Assembly: GCF_000024405.1 (NCBI RefSeq)
Contig: NC_013517.1
Coordinates: 496,001-560,000, forward strand
Reading direction: 5' to 3'
DNA length: 64,000 bases
Source: Sebaldella termitidis ATCC 33386
GTDB lineage: Bacteria > Fusobacteriota > Fusobacteriia > Fusobacteriales > Leptotrichiaceae
Positions within the stretch are counted from its first letter, which is position 1, and each line of letters begins with the position of its first letter. This document shows, piece by piece, positions 17,756 through 26,613 of the stretch. The notes beneath the pieces are model-generated. The model made no database searches. It saw only the letters and a list, made by a program, of their open reading frames with translations, and was not told the DNA's origin. The position numbers and the translations under genes were made by a program.

Positions 17756-18238
17756 ATGAAGTTATTAACAGAACCTAAATTAAAAATGTGCATTGTTCTT
17801 TTAACAGGATATTTATTGACAATATTTACTAATACTTTTAAAAATGACTACTTGCTGGTGATGATGTGTATGATATTTTCCAGTATACCAAATGTAAGTC
17901 TATATTTGACTTCAAAAAAGATGATAGCTTTAAGTATGATATGTTCAATATTTGGCTGGACAGTGGGAGCAGTTTCAAGTTATATAAAAAATGTAGACTT
18001 ATTATTATTTCCGATAGGCGGATATATAACCATGAAACTTATAGATAACACTATGAAAAAGAAATCTGGATTAATAGTAATAACCTATCTGGCTTCTTTT
18101 TTATTCAGAGGCAATTTTGGAGATCTTATGAGAATCTGGAAAAGTTATGGGGAAGCAATATTCGCTTCTTTGATAATTTCTTATATAACAGAAATATTAA
18201 TAAAAAAGATAGGGAATAAGAATGAAAATAGATATTAG
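17756..18238 (+). CDS. Membrane protein, N-terminal half of a FUSC-like exporter
   Basis: 160 residues with about five hydrophobic helices (ILLTGYLLTIFTN, LVMMCMIFSSIPNVSLYL, MIALSMICSIFGWTVGAVSS, LLLFPIGGYITM, ASLIISYITEILI). It overlaps the next membrane gene by 17 bp, which is followed 12 bp later by a HlyD-type adaptor. This order matches AaeB/FUSC exporters with AaeA-type partners, except that the membrane part here comes as two short proteins. Family assignment is from topology and context, not motifs. Probably inner membrane. Confidence 0.6.
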   Translation: MKLLTEPKLKMCIVLLTGYLLTIFTNTFKNDYLLVMMCMIFSSIPNVSLYLTSKKMIALSMICSIFGWTVGAVSSYIKNVDLLLFPIGGYITMKLIDNTMKKKSGLIVITYLASFLFRGNFGDLMRIWKSYGEAIFASLIISYITEILIKKIGNKNENRY

Positions 18239-18680
18239 AGCATTAAAACTCAGTTTGTACTTTTTATTTATATTGATAATAATAAAAATATATCCTGATC
18301 CGAATCAGTTTTATTTATTATATCCGGCAGTGGTAATCTGTGAATATTCCAGCCATGAAACACTGGATAGTTTTAAAAAAAGAACTTTTGGATTTATAAA
18401 AGGCGGTATATTTGGCATGATTTTGGCGTTATATGTAGGCATAACTCCTTTTACTGTAGTGACGGCACTTATAATAATAGTAATAATTTCTGAACATATA
18501 GGGAGTAGTTTTTTGGTGCCTACATTAACGACGTTTTTACCTACAGTAATGAAATCAACACATATTAAATATTTGGAAATAAAGATACAGCATTATTTAA
18601 TTATTATGTTATTGTGCATTATAATTGATTACACTATAAACAGAGTATTTAGGATACCAAAAGAAAAATTACATTTATAA
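18222..18680 (+). CDS. Membrane protein, second half of a FUSC-like exporter
   Basis: 152 residues, four to five membrane helices (LYFLFILIIIKIY, FIKGGIFGMILALYVG, FTVVTALIIIVIIS, HYLIIMLLCIIIDYTI). The PAVVICEYSSHETLDSFKKRTFGFIKGG segment resembles the short cytoplasmic turn and next helix of FUSC/aromatic-acid exporters (..R..GTl.G). It starts inside the previous gene and so is translationally coupled to it, implying a fixed-stoichiometry heteromer. Neither half carries the large cytoplasmic domain of AaeB. Confidence 0.6.
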   Translation: MKIDIRALKLSLYFLFILIIIKIYPDPNQFYLLYPAVVICEYSSHETLDSFKKRTFGFIKGGIFGMILALYVGITPFTVVTALIIIVIISEHIGSSFLVPTLTTFLPTVMKSTHIKYLEIKIQHYLIIMLLCIIIDYTINRVFRIPKEKLHL

Positions 18681-18692
18681 ATAGGAGTAGAA

Positions 18693-19832
18693 ATGAACAA
18701 TAAAAGAAGACGCGGAAGAAAAAAGAAAAAAATATTTTTGAAAAAAAAGATAGAATTTTTTAATGAAAATAAAGGAATAAAAATATTCTGTATAACATTA
18801 ATCGCAATGATATCATTTTATATAATATATTCAATAAGAATGGACTACATAACACCGTATTCATCCAATGCAGTCGTAGAGTATGATGTGATTCCGGTAT
18901 ACAGCAGAGTAAATGGAATTATAAAAAGTATAAATGTAAAAAATTCAGATATTGTAAAAAAAGGTGATAAGCTGTTTGATATAGAATCAGAACAATATAG
19001 AATTTTATATGAACTAGCTGTAGCAAATAAAGAAAGTGCTGAAAGACATATAGATACAATGGACAAGGAAATATCAGTAGAAAAAGCACAGATCGAAAAA
19101 GCACAGAAAAATTTAGATACATTATCAAAAGAGCATGAAAAATACAAAATGCTATTTGAGAAAGAAATGATTTCGGAAGATCTGTATGATGATATAAAAA
19201 TAAAATATGATAATGCGAAAAATGACTATGAAATTGCTAAGAGGCAGTTGAAGCAATTAGAAGTGAGCAAAGGAAAAGAAGGAAGTGACAATGACCTTAT
19301 AAAGGTATCTGATTCTCAGATTTCAAAAGCAAAACTTGATCTTGAGTATACTGAAATAATATCACCAATAAACGGAATAGTAGAAATGAAACAGCTTTAT
19401 TCCGGAAATGCTGTTAACACCTCAGTACCTTTATTATATATAATTAATAAAGATGAATTAAAAATAAGTGTAGAAACAAAAGAAAAAACTATAAATGCTA
19501 TAAAAAATTCTGATTTGATTTTAGTTGTTTTTGATGCTTACCCTAACAAAATTTTTCATGCAAAATTAGTGGATATAACTAAAATATCATCTTCATCTTA
19601 TACAAAGCCAGGAAATCTTGAAGATGTAGAACAGATAGATAATAAGGTAGTAAGACCGCAGGGATTCGGGAAAGTGAATATAAAAATAACAGATAAAATC
19701 CCGGAAAATTACGATATAATGGGCGGCGGAAAAGCAAGCGTGCTGTTTTTTTCAAAAGATGTCGGAAAACCGATGAAATTATTTGGTAAAGTCTGGATTA
19801 AAGCTGTTCAGTTATTTAAATATATCCAATAA
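18693..19832 (+). CDS. HlyD/EmrA-family periplasmic adaptor
   Basis: 379 residues, AGGAGTAG before ATG. A basic N-terminus (NKRRRGRKKKK), one membrane helix (~29-48), a biotinyl-lipoyl half-motif VYSRVNGIIKSINVKNSDIVKKGDKLF (~66-92), a long coiled-coil hairpin (~100-190, rich in EKAQIEKAQ), the second lipoyl half (EIISPINGIVEMKQLYSGNAV), then a beta-barrel. This is the standard membrane-fusion-protein order. It should link the inner-membrane pair encoded just upstream to an outer-membrane channel. No TolC-like gene is adjacent. Likely substrates are small organic acids or drugs, by analogy with AaeAB. Confidence 0.85.
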   Translation: MNNKRRRGRKKKKIFLKKKIEFFNENKGIKIFCITLIAMISFYIIYSIRMDYITPYSSNAVVEYDVIPVYSRVNGIIKSINVKNSDIVKKGDKLFDIESEQYRILYELAVANKESAERHIDTMDKEISVEKAQIEKAQKNLDTLSKEHEKYKMLFEKEMISEDLYDDIKIKYDNAKNDYEIAKRQLKQLEVSKGKEGSDNDLIKVSDSQISKAKLDLEYTEIISPINGIVEMKQLYSGNAVNTSVPLLYIINKDELKISVETKEKTINAIKNSDLILVVFDAYPNKIFHAKLVDITKISSSSYTKPGNLEDVEQIDNKVVRPQGFGKVNIKITDKIPENYDIMGGGKASVLFFSKDVGKPMKLFGKVWIKAVQLFKYIQ

Positions 19833-20437
19833 TGCGAGAAGTGAAATGACTCATAAAAGTTTTTACAGAGTTAGGATATGAATTTTTCATACTTAACAGA
19901 ACCTAATAGTTGATAAATCCATATATTCAAAGCTCCTATTTTTAACCTCTTTCTTTGCTTCAAAATGGTCATTTAATAAATATCTTCTGAGAAAGATATT
20001 CACATAATAAAATAGAGATTGACAGTTAATGGCTGAAAATCTCTATTTTTAATAAAAAGAGGAGCGTAAAATAATTGTCATATATTTAAGGACTAATCTC
20101 AGCTTCCTTTGCGAGGATACGCTTGTTATCCTTGATTTTTAACCTCTTGCGAATGCCGGAGGTATCTGTTGAAGCGAAGAAAGTACAGTAGGAATGACTA
20201 TATGTGATTGAAAATCTTATTATATATTCCTCTCCGTAATAGCTTTTCTATTGTTCCATTTACTTTGCATATATAAAGACAATGAAATTAAGTAATCTGG
20301 TATGCTTTTTTTCCTTTAGCTTGATTATTTTATACTAACTTATTTTTTCAGTTCAGTTTAGTCCAGCTCATCTAAATTTAAAAAAAATAATAAGTAGAAA
20401 TTATTATATTTAATTTATTTATAATTCCATATTCTAT
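19833..20437. other. Intergenic: terminator and IS-end relic
   Basis: Contains the terminator at 20009-20050 and, near 20330-20380, a relic of an insertion-sequence end also present at 33845-33890 and 36235-36290. The part in between (20090-20200) has a small hairpin (GGATACGCTTGTTATCC) but no coding frame that I trust. Confidence 0.4.
20009..20050 (+). terminator. Terminator after the efflux operon
   Basis: AAAATAGAGATT pairs perfectly with AATCTCTATTTT across an 18-nt loop, and the right arm ends in a T-run. It lies ~180 bp past the HlyD stop. Confidence 0.6.
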
Positions 20438-20644
20438 TTATATATCATAAGGTTTTTCACTTTGATCATCCCATGTAACTCCACCGCTGGCATAATGTTT
20501 CGGGGCCATTTCGCTGACAATCATCTTAACAGCACTAAGTGGGCAGCCTAAAGCTTCAGCACAGGCAATAGACATATCCTTAATCATTTTTTTCTTTTTT
20601 TCATCACTGCGTCCTTCTAAAATTTCTACATATATTGTAGGCAT
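20438..20644 (-). CDS. 4-oxalocrotonate tautomerase family protein
   Basis: 68 residues, GGAGAG before ATG 20644. It begins MPTIYVEILEGRSDEKKKKM, giving the N-terminal catalytic proline after Met removal and the Arg at position 12 typical of the 4-OT family, and continues with the usual amphipathic helix (MIKDMSIACAEALG). These small enzymes interconvert enol and keto forms. As the last gene of the beta-glucoside operon it may act on an aromatic or keto by-product released from plant glucosides (inference). Confidence 0.8.
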   Translation of the reverse strand: MPTIYVEILEGRSDEKKKKMIKDMSIACAEALGCPLSAVKMIVSEMAPKHYASGGVTWDDQSEKPYDI

Positions 20645-20669
20645 ATTTATCTCTCCTTTTATATTAATT

Positions 20670-22076
20670 TTATTTTATTTTTTCAAGTTCCTCGATAACT
20701 TCTTTGAACTGGGGCAAGTGCTTTTTATGTGCAATCAACATTTCGTTCATTAATGTTTTAGTAATTTTTCCATGCGGTATAAGCGGATTAATTGTAAATG
20801 CCTGTAATGCTTTTCCATAATCACCTGTATATGCTGCTTCAATAGTGATGAGTTCCATATTTTTCATTAATTGTAACATGCCTTTAGGTGAAGGATCAAA
20901 CGAACCCCACGAAATAGGCACAGGGCCTTGACTAGTAATAATACTTGAAACTTCAACAACAACATCATTAGGAAGATCAGAAATTGCACCATTATTTTTA
21001 GTACTTACAACCATGTGAATACGTTTATCATTATAGATAGCATTAATAAGTTCACAAGCTGCATCACTGTAAAATGTACCGCCGCGTTGCTCTAATTGCG
21101 GAGGCTTGATTGATAAATCAGGATTTTTATAAAGCTCAAAGAGTTCTTTTTCTGTTTTTTTAACGACTTCAGCACGTGTTTCACCTTTTGCAAAATTCTC
21201 AAGTTCTTCGTCAAGCATATCTTGTGTAATATAGTAGTAACGATGATACATACAAGGAATAATACCTAAATTCTGTACTTGTTCTGCCAGGTAGCTGATA
21301 TTAGGAATATTCTTAACACCAGAGTCGTTTGTATTTCCTGATTCTCCAGCAGATTTTCGAACAAATTCCATTGCTTCAGCCATACTTTCTGCATTAGAAT
21401 ATGTATCTCTTAAAATTTGACTACTTTTTTCTTCTCCTGTTTTATCCCAAACGCGATGCCAGTGAAAATGATTTAAGCCCGCAAATTTGAAAAAAAGTTC
21501 TTCTTCTGGTATTTTTAATGATCCAGAGGCTATTTTTTGGCATAATATTGGCACGTTACAAAGACCGACTACCCTGTCCCAGTTGCCATAACGCATAACA
21601 GCTTCTGTAATCATACCTGAAGGATTTGTAAAGTTAACTAACCAAGCATCTGGACAAAGCTTTTTCATATCTTCTACAATATCTAAAATAACAGGGACAG
21701 TTCTGTAAGCTTTAAATATACCGCCTGCACCATTAGTTTCCTGTCCTAAAATACCATGACTTAATGGAATACGCTCATCTTTAATTCTTGCATCTAATAA
21801 GCCCACTCTAAATTGTGTTGTGACAAAATCTGCATCAGTTAAGGCTTCTTTTCTGTCTAAAGTCAAGTGTACTTTCCAATCAAGCCCTGCTGCTTTTACC
21901 ATACGTTTAGCTAAGGCACCAACAATTTCCAGTTTTTCTTTTCCTTCTTCAATGTCAACAAGCCATATTTCACCAATAGGTAATTCTTTGCTTCTTTTAA
22001 TGAAGCCTTCAAATAATTCTGGTGTATAACTGGAACCACCACCAATAGTTACTATTTTAATAGGTTTATGTACCAT
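20670..22076 (-). CDS. 6-phospho-beta-glucosidase, glycoside hydrolase family 4
   Basis: 468 residues, GGGAGG before ATG 22076. The NAD-binding motif is at the N-terminus (GGGSSYTPEL, 12-21). GH4 hallmarks follow: NFTNPSGMITEA (~148-159), GLCNVPI with Cys173, and FAGLNHFHW (~198-206), the Cys and His expected to bind the catalytic metal. GH4 enzymes use NAD+ and Mn2+ and an oxidation-elimination mechanism to cleave phospho-glucosides in the cytosol. It is likely to cleave phosphorylated cellobiose, arbutin or salicin imported by the PTS protein encoded upstream. The LicH/CelF-like subtype is inferred from context. Confidence 0.9.
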   Translation of the reverse strand: MVHKPIKIVTIGGGSSYTPELFEGFIKRSKELPIGEIWLVDIEEGKEKLEIVGALAKRMVKAAGLDWKVHLTLDRKEALTDADFVTTQFRVGLLDARIKDERIPLSHGILGQETNGAGGIFKAYRTVPVILDIVEDMKKLCPDAWLVNFTNPSGMITEAVMRYGNWDRVVGLCNVPILCQKIASGSLKIPEEELFFKFAGLNHFHWHRVWDKTGEEKSSQILRDTYSNAESMAEAMEFVRKSAGESGNTNDSGVKNIPNISYLAEQVQNLGIIPCMYHRYYYITQDMLDEELENFAKGETRAEVVKKTEKELFELYKNPDLSIKPPQLEQRGGTFYSDAACELINAIYNDKRIHMVVSTKNNGAISDLPNDVVVEVSSIITSQGPVPISWGSFDPSPKGMLQLMKNMELITIEAAYTGDYGKALQAFTINPLIPHGKITKTLMNEMLIAHKKHLPQFKEVIEELEKIK

Positions 22077-22094
22077 AATAATATTCCTCCCTTA

Positions 22095-22946
22095 CTAGTA
22101 TTCATCTGTTCCGTCTAATTCCTGCACATTACGAATAATATGAATTAGTAAATAAAATTTTTCATCAACGCTTATATCTTTTCCAACACAATTCTTAACA
22201 TATTGATTGATTTTTTCTAAACATTTTGTTTCAGAAGGATAAAGTCGAACATACTGATTAAGTAAAAAAATTTCCCTGTTTTTTAGCATTTTTCCTTCCA
22301 ATACCCGCTGCACAAAAAACTGAATGTGTGTTACAAGTCTTAAATAGTGAAGATCATCTTTATTTAACAGATGATTTGTATGATACTGAATAATATTCAA
22401 TATTTCTTTAAGCATAGTTATGGATAAAATAGTTTCACCCATTTTCAGTGCGCTGGATTGAGCATTTACAAGATAGAATGCAATATTACTAGCTTCTTCT
22501 TCCGGTAACTGAATACCGATTTTTTCTTTAATAAGCGTAAGCGCCCATAGACCTACTGTAAACTCTTTTGAATAAAATGCTTTTATATCCCAAATAAGCC
22601 TGTTTTGAAGTACAATGCCTTTATTTACACGTTCAACTGAATAAGAAATATGATCAGTTAAACTTAAAAACAATTGTGCATTAAAAATACCAGTAAATTC
22701 TTTATTTGCCCGTTCTACGATTTCCCCTGCAATTTCAAAATAAATTTCTGGGATCTCCATCGCAAGTCGTTCATAATTTTGAAGGGTATTCTTTTTTTCT
22801 AAACTAAATATTTTTTCGATTTTTTTAATATCAACTTTTTCACCTATATGGCTTGAAAAACCTACGCCTTTTCCCATTATGATTTTTTCTTCATCGCCGT
22901 CATTAACTAAAACAAGACTATTATTTAAAATCTTTTTGATCAACAA
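22095..22946 (-). CDS. licT: BglG/LicT-family transcription antiterminator
   Basis: 283 residues starting at TTG (AAGGAG 6 nt upstream). Residues 1-55 are the RNA-binding domain (KKILNNSLVLVNDGDEEKIIMGKGVGF). PRD1 spans ~65-170 and PRD2 ~171-280. In LicT the four regulatory histidines are 100, 159, 207 and 269; here His99, His207 and His269 are present but position 158 is Tyr (IAFYLVNA). It should bind the RAT site at 25023-25051 and prevent the overlapping terminator from forming when beta-glucosides are transported. Located between the PTS gene and the glycosidase, so it also controls its own synthesis. Confidence 0.9.
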   Translation of the reverse strand: MLIKKILNNSLVLVNDGDEEKIIMGKGVGFSSHIGEKVDIKKIEKIFSLEKKNTLQNYERLAMEIPEIYFEIAGEIVERANKEFTGIFNAQLFLSLTDHISYSVERVNKGIVLQNRLIWDIKAFYSKEFTVGLWALTLIKEKIGIQLPEEEASNIAFYLVNAQSSALKMGETILSITMLKEILNIIQYHTNHLLNKDDLHYLRLVTHIQFFVQRVLEGKMLKNREIFLLNQYVRLYPSETKCLEKINQYVKNCVGKDISVDEKFYLLIHIIRNVQELDGTDEY

Positions 22947-23046
22947 TGCTTTCTCCTTCTCTTTCTCAATACGTCACTATTATTCCTATATCGATATGCA
23001 TACATGTTATATATTAATTTATATTTATAGAGCTTCTTTTAGAATA

Positions 23047-24903
23047 CTAAACTTCCAGATTTAATATTGGTTTGCCAGAAATAATATTTTCTGATGATAT
23101 TTGAGTTATACTTTCAAATTCATTAGAATTAGTTATAATAATTGGGGTAATTATTTTGTAACCTGCTTTTTTGATAGCATTAATATCAAACTCTAAAACA
23201 ACATCACCAGCTTTTACTTTATCCCCATTTTTAACTTTACAATTAAAATATTTCCCATTTAACTCTACAGTATCAATACCAACGTGTACTAGAAGATCAA
23301 TACCATTATCACCGGTAAAAGCTACTGCATGTTTTGTTTCAATTATAGATACTTCTGCATCATATGGCGCAGTGACTTTACCTTCATTAGGAATAACTGC
23401 AACACCTTTTCCAAGCAGACCTTTTGAAAAAATTTCATCATTCACTTCACTTAGACTGGTAACTTCTCCGCTTAACGGACTGTTAATAACAGCTGTTTGT
23501 AAAATTGGTCTGGCAGCAGATAGTGCTTGATCCGTTATTACTTCTTCTGGTGAACCATAATTATAGTCAAATTTTATAAGCAGTGTCAATACAAATGAAA
23601 CAATAATACCAATAAAAGCAGAAATTAAAGCATTTCTGATGTTTGCAGGATCATCTGAAATAAAAACCGGAAGAGTTGCAAATCCAGGAGAACCAAAGGA
23701 ATACCTAACAACACCAGTAAGTCCTGCATAAAGTCCGCCAAGGCCGCCACCTATCATAACAGCAATTAAAGGTTTTTTCAATCGAAGAGTTACACCATAC
23801 ATTGCCGGCTCTGTAATTCCAAGTAATGCAGTTATTCCAGCAGAGATAGCCTGCTGACGCATTTCCTTGCTTTTTGTTTTAACTGCAACAGCCATACAAG
23901 CAGCACCTTGAGCAACATTAGACGGTAACATACCAGGTCCCATAATTGATTCATGCCCTGAAACTCCAAGCTGAGTTGTAGCAATTGGAAATAATCCGTT
24001 ATGGAGACCGAACATAACTAATAAAGGTGTGAATGTTCCAATAACTGTTGGAACAAGCCAGCCAGCTTTATTATCTAAAAATGCTATACCTGCGGCAAGA
24101 ATGTTTCCAATGTTGAATCCAAGCGGACCAACAACAATTAAAGAAAGTGGTGCCATGACAAGTAAAATAATAAGCGGTCTGCCTATATATTTAATATGAA
24201 CCGGCAATATTTTTTCTGCAAACCGTTCAACATAAGACATTAAAAAAACAATAAGGATAATAGGAATAACTGTCGAGGCATAACCAGCAAGCGGTACATT
24301 GATTCCTGCGAATTTGACTGCTTCACCAGCATTTTTCATTGCAATAAAGTTTGGATGTAATAATACACCAGCTAGTGTAATAGCAAGTCCGGGACTGCAT
24401 TTAAATACTTTTGCTGATGAATATGCTAATATCATCGGCATAAAATAAAAGGCTGAATCTGAAATAAATGATAATATAGCAAAAGTCTGACCATTAACAT
24501 CAATTAGAGAAAATGCCTTTAAAAGAGCTAAAACAGCTTTAATCATACCAGCACCTGTAATAGCAGGTAACATTGGATTGAAAATACCTACAACAACTGC
24601 CATAATACGATTAAGTATATTTTGATTTTCTCCCTTTTCATTATTATTATTTTTTGAACCAGTATAAAGAGCGTCGGCTGCCCGGTAAACTTCTGGTACA
24701 TCAGGACCAATGATAACTTGTAACTGGCCTCCCTTAAATATAACATCTAAAACTCCGGGAATTGCTTTTAGTTTTTCATGATCAATACTTGAAAAATCCT
24801 TTAGTACAAATCTTAACCGCGTCGCACAATGTGTCATTTGAGTAATGTTATTATTACCTCCAACAAGATCAAATATTTCCTTGCCGATTTTTTTATAGTC
24901 CAT
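23047..24903 (-). CDS. bglP: Beta-glucoside PTS transporter EIIBCA
   Basis: 618 residues, GGAGAG before ATG 24903. EIIB is at the N-terminus with phospho-Cys26 (MTHCATRLRF), EIIC occupies ~100-450 with about ten membrane spans and GITEPAMYGVTLR (a conserved sugar-site motif), and EIIA is at the C-terminus with phospho-His540 (LLVHVGIDTVELNG). It phosphorylates beta-glucosides during import using HPr-phosphate and also phosphorylates the antiterminator's PRD1 when no substrate is present. First gene of the operon, directly downstream of the RAT/terminator leader. BglP/BglF type. Confidence 0.92.
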   Translation of the reverse strand: MDYKKIGKEIFDLVGGNNNITQMTHCATRLRFVLKDFSSIDHEKLKAIPGVLDVIFKGGQLQVIIGPDVPEVYRAADALYTGSKNNNNEKGENQNILNRIMAVVVGIFNPMLPAITGAGMIKAVLALLKAFSLIDVNGQTFAILSFISDSAFYFMPMILAYSSAKVFKCSPGLAITLAGVLLHPNFIAMKNAGEAVKFAGINVPLAGYASTVIPIILIVFLMSYVERFAEKILPVHIKYIGRPLIILLVMAPLSLIVVGPLGFNIGNILAAGIAFLDNKAGWLVPTVIGTFTPLLVMFGLHNGLFPIATTQLGVSGHESIMGPGMLPSNVAQGAACMAVAVKTKSKEMRQQAISAGITALLGITEPAMYGVTLRLKKPLIAVMIGGGLGGLYAGLTGVVRYSFGSPGFATLPVFISDDPANIRNALISAFIGIIVSFVLTLLIKFDYNYGSPEEVITDQALSAARPILQTAVINSPLSGEVTSLSEVNDEIFSKGLLGKGVAVIPNEGKVTAPYDAEVSIIETKHAVAFTGDNGIDLLVHVGIDTVELNGKYFNCKVKNGDKVKAGDVVLEFDINAIKKAGYKIITPIIITNSNEFESITQISSENIISGKPILNLEV

Positions 24904-24971
24904 AACTATACTCTCCTTTCATAAATAAAAGATAACATGAATGATTAATTATTAAAAATAAAAAAAGACCA

Positions 24972-25019
24972 AAAAAATACAGAGAACCATGTGCACTTGG
25001 TTTTCTAAACTGTATTTTA
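24972..25019 (-). terminator. Leader terminator of the beta-glucoside operon
   Basis: On the minus strand AAATACAG..GAAAACCA pairs with TGGTTCTCTGTATTT and is followed by a T-run. Its 5' arm begins four bases after the RAT element, the geometry used by LicT/BglG control. Confidence 0.8.
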
Positions 25020-25022
25020 ATG

Positions 25023-25051
25023 GTCTTGCCCGCTTTAGCGGTAACACGCCA
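25023..25051 (-). promoter_or_regulatory. RAT (ribonucleic antiterminator) for LicT
   Basis: The minus-strand 29-mer begins GGCGTGTTACCGCTAAAG and ends CGGGCAAGACC, a close match to known RAT sites (GGATTGTTACTG..GCAGGCAAAACC). It is the binding target of the LicT-type protein encoded in the same operon. Confidence 0.88.
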
Positions 25052-25090
25052 TCAGGAATTTAATTAAATCACTCTTTCTAACATAAGGTC

Positions 25091-25119
25091 ATTCTAGCAT
25101 ATATTTTTTTTAAATACAA
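25091..25119 (-). promoter_or_regulatory. Promoter of the beta-glucoside operon
   Basis: Minus strand TTGTAT (25119-25114), 17-nt spacer, TAGAAT (25096-25091). Transcription would start near 25084, about 33 nt before the RAT site. Confidence 0.7.
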
Positions 25120-25281
25120 TAGAAAAATTATAATCAAAAATAGTAAAATGAAAAAAGCCGAGAAGTATTTTAGAATAGGCGTTGAAAAAGAATCTTGTGC
25201 GTCTAAAAAGAGATAGAGAGGATTGGAGGAAGAGATAATAAGGATAATTGTAGAACTAGCATGTACGAAAAATTAGAAAAA

Positions 25282-25419
25282 AGAAGAGTCAGTTCTGACT
25301 CTCGAAATTCTGCCGGACAAATTGAGCAATAAAACAAAACTGGAATGGACATAATTTATGAAGAAAAAATATCAGGAGTAAATCAACTAGAATGTGACAA
25401 TAAATTAGCTATATACTGA
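25282..25419 (+). pseudogene. Serine recombinase (resolvase) N-terminal relic
   Basis: One frame reads KRRVSSDSRNSAGQIEQ, a TAA, then NKTGMDIIYEEKISGVNQ..DNKLA. This matches the resolvase/invertase N-terminus (RVSS..Q..DRQ...L..AGCD.IYEEKISG), including the catalytic-serine region RVSS. Only ~45 codons survive, with one internal stop. Confidence 0.7.
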
Positions 25420-25525
25420 AATTGCTTAAAAATAAGGTTTACTTTCAAATAGTGGATAATTTTTTTGTTTACAGTCTAATTAATTAAAGAATATCACATT
25501 GAATTGTAGATACAAATTATTCTCA

Positions 25526-25554
25526 TTTACATATTTTTTGTAGTATGATATAAT
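25526..25554 (+). promoter_or_regulatory. Promoter of the membrane LuxR gene
   Basis: TTTACA (25526-25531), 17-nt spacer, TATAAT (25549-25554), about 50 bp before ATG 25603. Confidence 0.65.
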
Positions 25555-25602
25555 TTTAATATCTAAAAAAAAATATATTTATTTTTAGGAGGATAAAAGT
25601 TA

Positions 25603-26613
25603 ATGGAAGTCACAATTTTTATTTATAATATATTTTTAATTATTTTGTGTAGTATTGTACTAACTTTGTCAGGCTTTTATTATTTGAAAACAAAAAATAA
25701 GTGTTATTTTGGAATTATTGTTCTGTTTAGTTTATATCTGTTTAATAATATTGTGGTATACACAACAGAATTTATAAAAACTTTCTCTCTTTCATACAAT
25801 AATCTTTTTATTTCTATCCCGACATATAAGACATTAATCTTAATATCTATACTGGCTGCCTATATCATGATTAATAACATTTTTTTAAATTTAAAAAATC
25901 CTAAAATATGGTATTTTGCCCTAGCGTTTCTAACTTTCTTTTTACTTATAATTCTTGTTATGGAAAGAACTGCTTTCAAAGTCTGGCTGTTTTTTCTGCC
26001 GGGAGATATTTTTTTTATTGTATTTAATATATATATATTAAATATTCTAAGAAATAAAGAGCTAACCAAAGGGAATGAATTACTCAGGTGTTATAAAAAA
26101 ATAATGAAGTACTTCCTTTTGATGTCCTGTTTTGTACTTATTGAAGATATCTTTGTTATATTTAAAATTGATATTTATACAGACACAATTCTGCATATTA
26201 CTAACAGGAATTTTTCTGAAGATATTCTTAGAATAAGCCAGTCTATAATGATCGTGTATTATTTTTTTAATTATTATCCATTTGAATCTAACCAGAAAGA
26301 AGAGAGGCACATAATATTGTCAGGCAGCAATTACAAGCCTGCTTCAAAAGATAAAAAAAATGAAGATAAGTATAATTATTATATTTTTCATTTATTTTGT
26401 AAAACATATCTTTTCACAATAAGGGAACAGGAGGTTTTTCAGCATCTGCTTGAAGAGAAAAATAATAAGGTAATTAGTGAGAGTTTGTATATATCAGTAG
26501 GGACTGTGAAAGCTCATGTACATAATATTTTTATTAAAGCCAAGGTGTCTAACAGACGTGAATTAGCTCAGACATATAATAAATGGAAAGAAAACCAAAT
26601 AGCAAGCATATAG
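25603..26613 (+). CDS. Membrane-anchored LuxR-type regulator
   Basis: 336 residues, AGGAGG before ATG. Residues 1-235 contain about seven hydrophobic helices (IFLIILCSIVLTLSGFYYL, FGIIVLFSLYLFNNI, LILISILAAYIMI, WYFALAFLTFFLLIILV, VWLFFLPGDIFFIVFNIYIL, YFLLMSCFVLIEDIFVIF, SIMIVYYFFNY). Residues ~270-335 form a LuxR/GerE helix-turn-helix (FTIREQEVFQHLLEEKNNKVISE.., SVGTVKAHVHNIF, SNRRELAQ). Such one-component receptors bind DNA from the membrane. No cognate kinase is nearby. The autotransporter gene 470 bp downstream in the same direction is an attractive target (inference). Confidence 0.85.
   Translation: MEVTIFIYNIFLIILCSIVLTLSGFYYLKTKNKCYFGIIVLFSLYLFNNIVVYTTEFIKTFSLSYNNLFISIPTYKTLILISILAAYIMINNIFLNLKNPKIWYFALAFLTFFLLIILVMERTAFKVWLFFLPGDIFFIVFNIYILNILRNKELTKGNELLRCYKKIMKYFLLMSCFVLIEDIFVIFKIDIYTDTILHITNRNFSEDILRISQSIMIVYYFFNYYPFESNQKEERHIILSGSNYKPASKDKKNEDKYNYYIFHLFCKTYLFTIREQEVFQHLLEEKNNKVISESLYISVGTVKAHVHNIFIKAKVSNRRELAQTYNKWKENQIASI

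Larger units (their letters stand above)
25140..25602. other. Intergenic with recombinase relic
   Basis: Apart from the serine-recombinase relic at 25282-25419 and the promoter at 25526-25554, no coding frame or structured RNA is apparent. Confidence 0.4.

Noticed and set aside
20090-20200. Possible T-box or structured leader (GGATACGCTTG..GAATGCCGGAGG)
   Set aside because: No downstream plus-strand gene exists to be controlled and the conserved T-box sequences are not present.
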